A program made the position numbers and the translations under genes. The notes beneath the pieces were generated by a model, which did no database searches, was not told the origin of the DNA, and saw only the letters and a list, made by a program, of their open reading frames with translations. Shown one piece after another: positions 22,785 to 23,097 of a stretch of 23,097 nucleotides of DNA. Location of the stretch: the NCBI GenBank assembly GCA_002499705.1, contig DAMU01000048.1, positions 1-23,097 of the forward strand, in the 5' to 3' direction. The first letter of the stretch is position 1; each line of letters begins with the position of its first letter. This DNA is from Euryarchaeota archaeon UBA91 (GTDB taxonomy: Archaea > Thermoplasmatota > Poseidoniia > Poseidoniales > Poseidoniaceae).

Positions 22785-23097
22785 ATGGGAAGTCAATGGG
22801 AAGATAAGAGCAAGCCTCACCTAAATATCGTGTTCATCGGACACGTCGATCACGGAAAGTCAACAACTGTCGGACGTCTATTACTGGACTCTGGACATAT
22901 TGAAGGCCACGTTATCGAAAAGAACGAAAAACTCGCTGCTGAATCCGGTAAAGCCGGTTTCGGACTTGCGTACGTCATGGACGGACTCAAGGAAGAGCGC
23001 GAACGTGGTATTACCATCGACGTTGCTCACAAGGAATTTTTCACACCTAACTACTACTGGACTGTTATTGACGCTCCAGGTCACCGAGATTTCGTCA
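22785..23097 (+). CDS. tuf: Translation elongation factor 1A (5' part, runs off the window)
   Basis: The GTPase that delivers aminoacyl-tRNA to the ribosome. The first 104 residues are present: P-loop G-H-V-D-H-G-K-S (19-26), switch I E-R-E-R-G-I-T-I-D (71-79) and the G3 motif D-A-P-G-H (96-100). The archaeal/eukaryotic type is shown by the long switch I insert containing L-A-Y-V-M-D-G-L-K-E-E-R-E-R. The C-terminal domains lie outside the window. It has its own leader and Shine-Dalgarno site, 148 bases after pyruvate kinase. Confidence 0.97.
   Translation, partial: MGSQWEDKSKPHLNIVFIGHVDHGKSTTVGRLLLDSGHIEGHVIEKNEKLAAESGKAGFGLAYVMDGLKEERERGITIDVAHKEFFTPNYYWTVIDAPGHRDFV

Noticed and set aside
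1..23097. tRNA, rRNA, insertion sequences, prophage, toxin-antitoxin or defence genes
   Set aside because: The gaps between genes are at most 177 bases. None shows a cloverleaf, and no transposase, integrase, nuclease-helicase cluster or small toxin pair was found. The CDIN1-like nuclease is the only nuclease outside polB and lacks defence neighbours.

Overview
The window looks like a chromosomal segment of a planktonic euryarchaeon, most likely Marine Group II (Poseidoniia / Thermoplasmata side). This is an inference. It rests on archaeal-only or archaeal/eukaryotic-type genes (pantoate kinase, ribosomal protein S8e, SRP19, an MCT-1-like PUA protein, aEF1A, a family B DNA polymerase with a DFKSMYPSIM motif A) standing beside large secreted proteins with acidic Asp/Gly repeats. 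Archaeal TATA-like elements sit about 24 nt upstream of several start codons. There is no rRNA, tRNA, CRISPR array, transposase or phage gene, and no stretch above 300 bases lacks a gene.

Layout. 1-4740 (minus): two secreted, C-terminally membrane-anchored proteins. The first is cut by the window edge and has about 14 tandem 22-residue Asp-rich repeats. The second pairs a likely seven-bladed propeller with thrombospondin-3-like repeats. 4820-6468 (plus): a translationally coupled pair, a protein of uncertain family and an archaeal homologue of the human nuclease CDIN1 (C15orf41). 6469-7512 (minus): pantoate kinase. 7629-8307 (plus): a CNHC-type thioredoxin-fold protein and a 42-residue four-cysteine protein. 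8308-8730 (minus): an Lrp/AsnC regulator facing away from enolase (8908-10158, plus). Between them lie a TATA-like element and an imperfect palindrome. 10209-12743 (plus): a large surface protein with four fasciclin domains and two cupredoxin-like domains. 12817-13816: a convergent pair of unknown genes, one secreted. 13867-14376 (minus): MCT-1/Tma20-like PUA protein. 14454-16015 (plus): FAH-family hydrolase, S8e and SRP19. 16016-17038 (minus): branched-chain aminotransferase. 17204-21134 (plus): family B DNA polymerase and a PKD-domain lipoprotein one base downstream. 21185-22636 (plus): pyruvate kinase. 22785 to the edge (plus): elongation factor 1A.

How the genes fit together. Most are housekeeping: lower glycolysis (enolase and pyruvate kinase), coenzyme A and branched-chain amino acid synthesis, translation and protein targeting, and replication. 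The remainder is a rich cell-surface set using at least three anchoring modes: C-terminal membrane helix with a cytoplasmic tail, PGF-CTERM-like tail, and lipobox. The genome is very compact. All four convergent gene pairs either abut stop-to-stop with no spacer or overlap. I see no obvious defence or mobile system. The most interesting items are the CDIN1-like nuclease operon, the fasciclin-cupredoxin protein with homogenised 411-bp repeats, the zero-gap convergent junctions, and the candidate operator between the Lrp gene and enolase.
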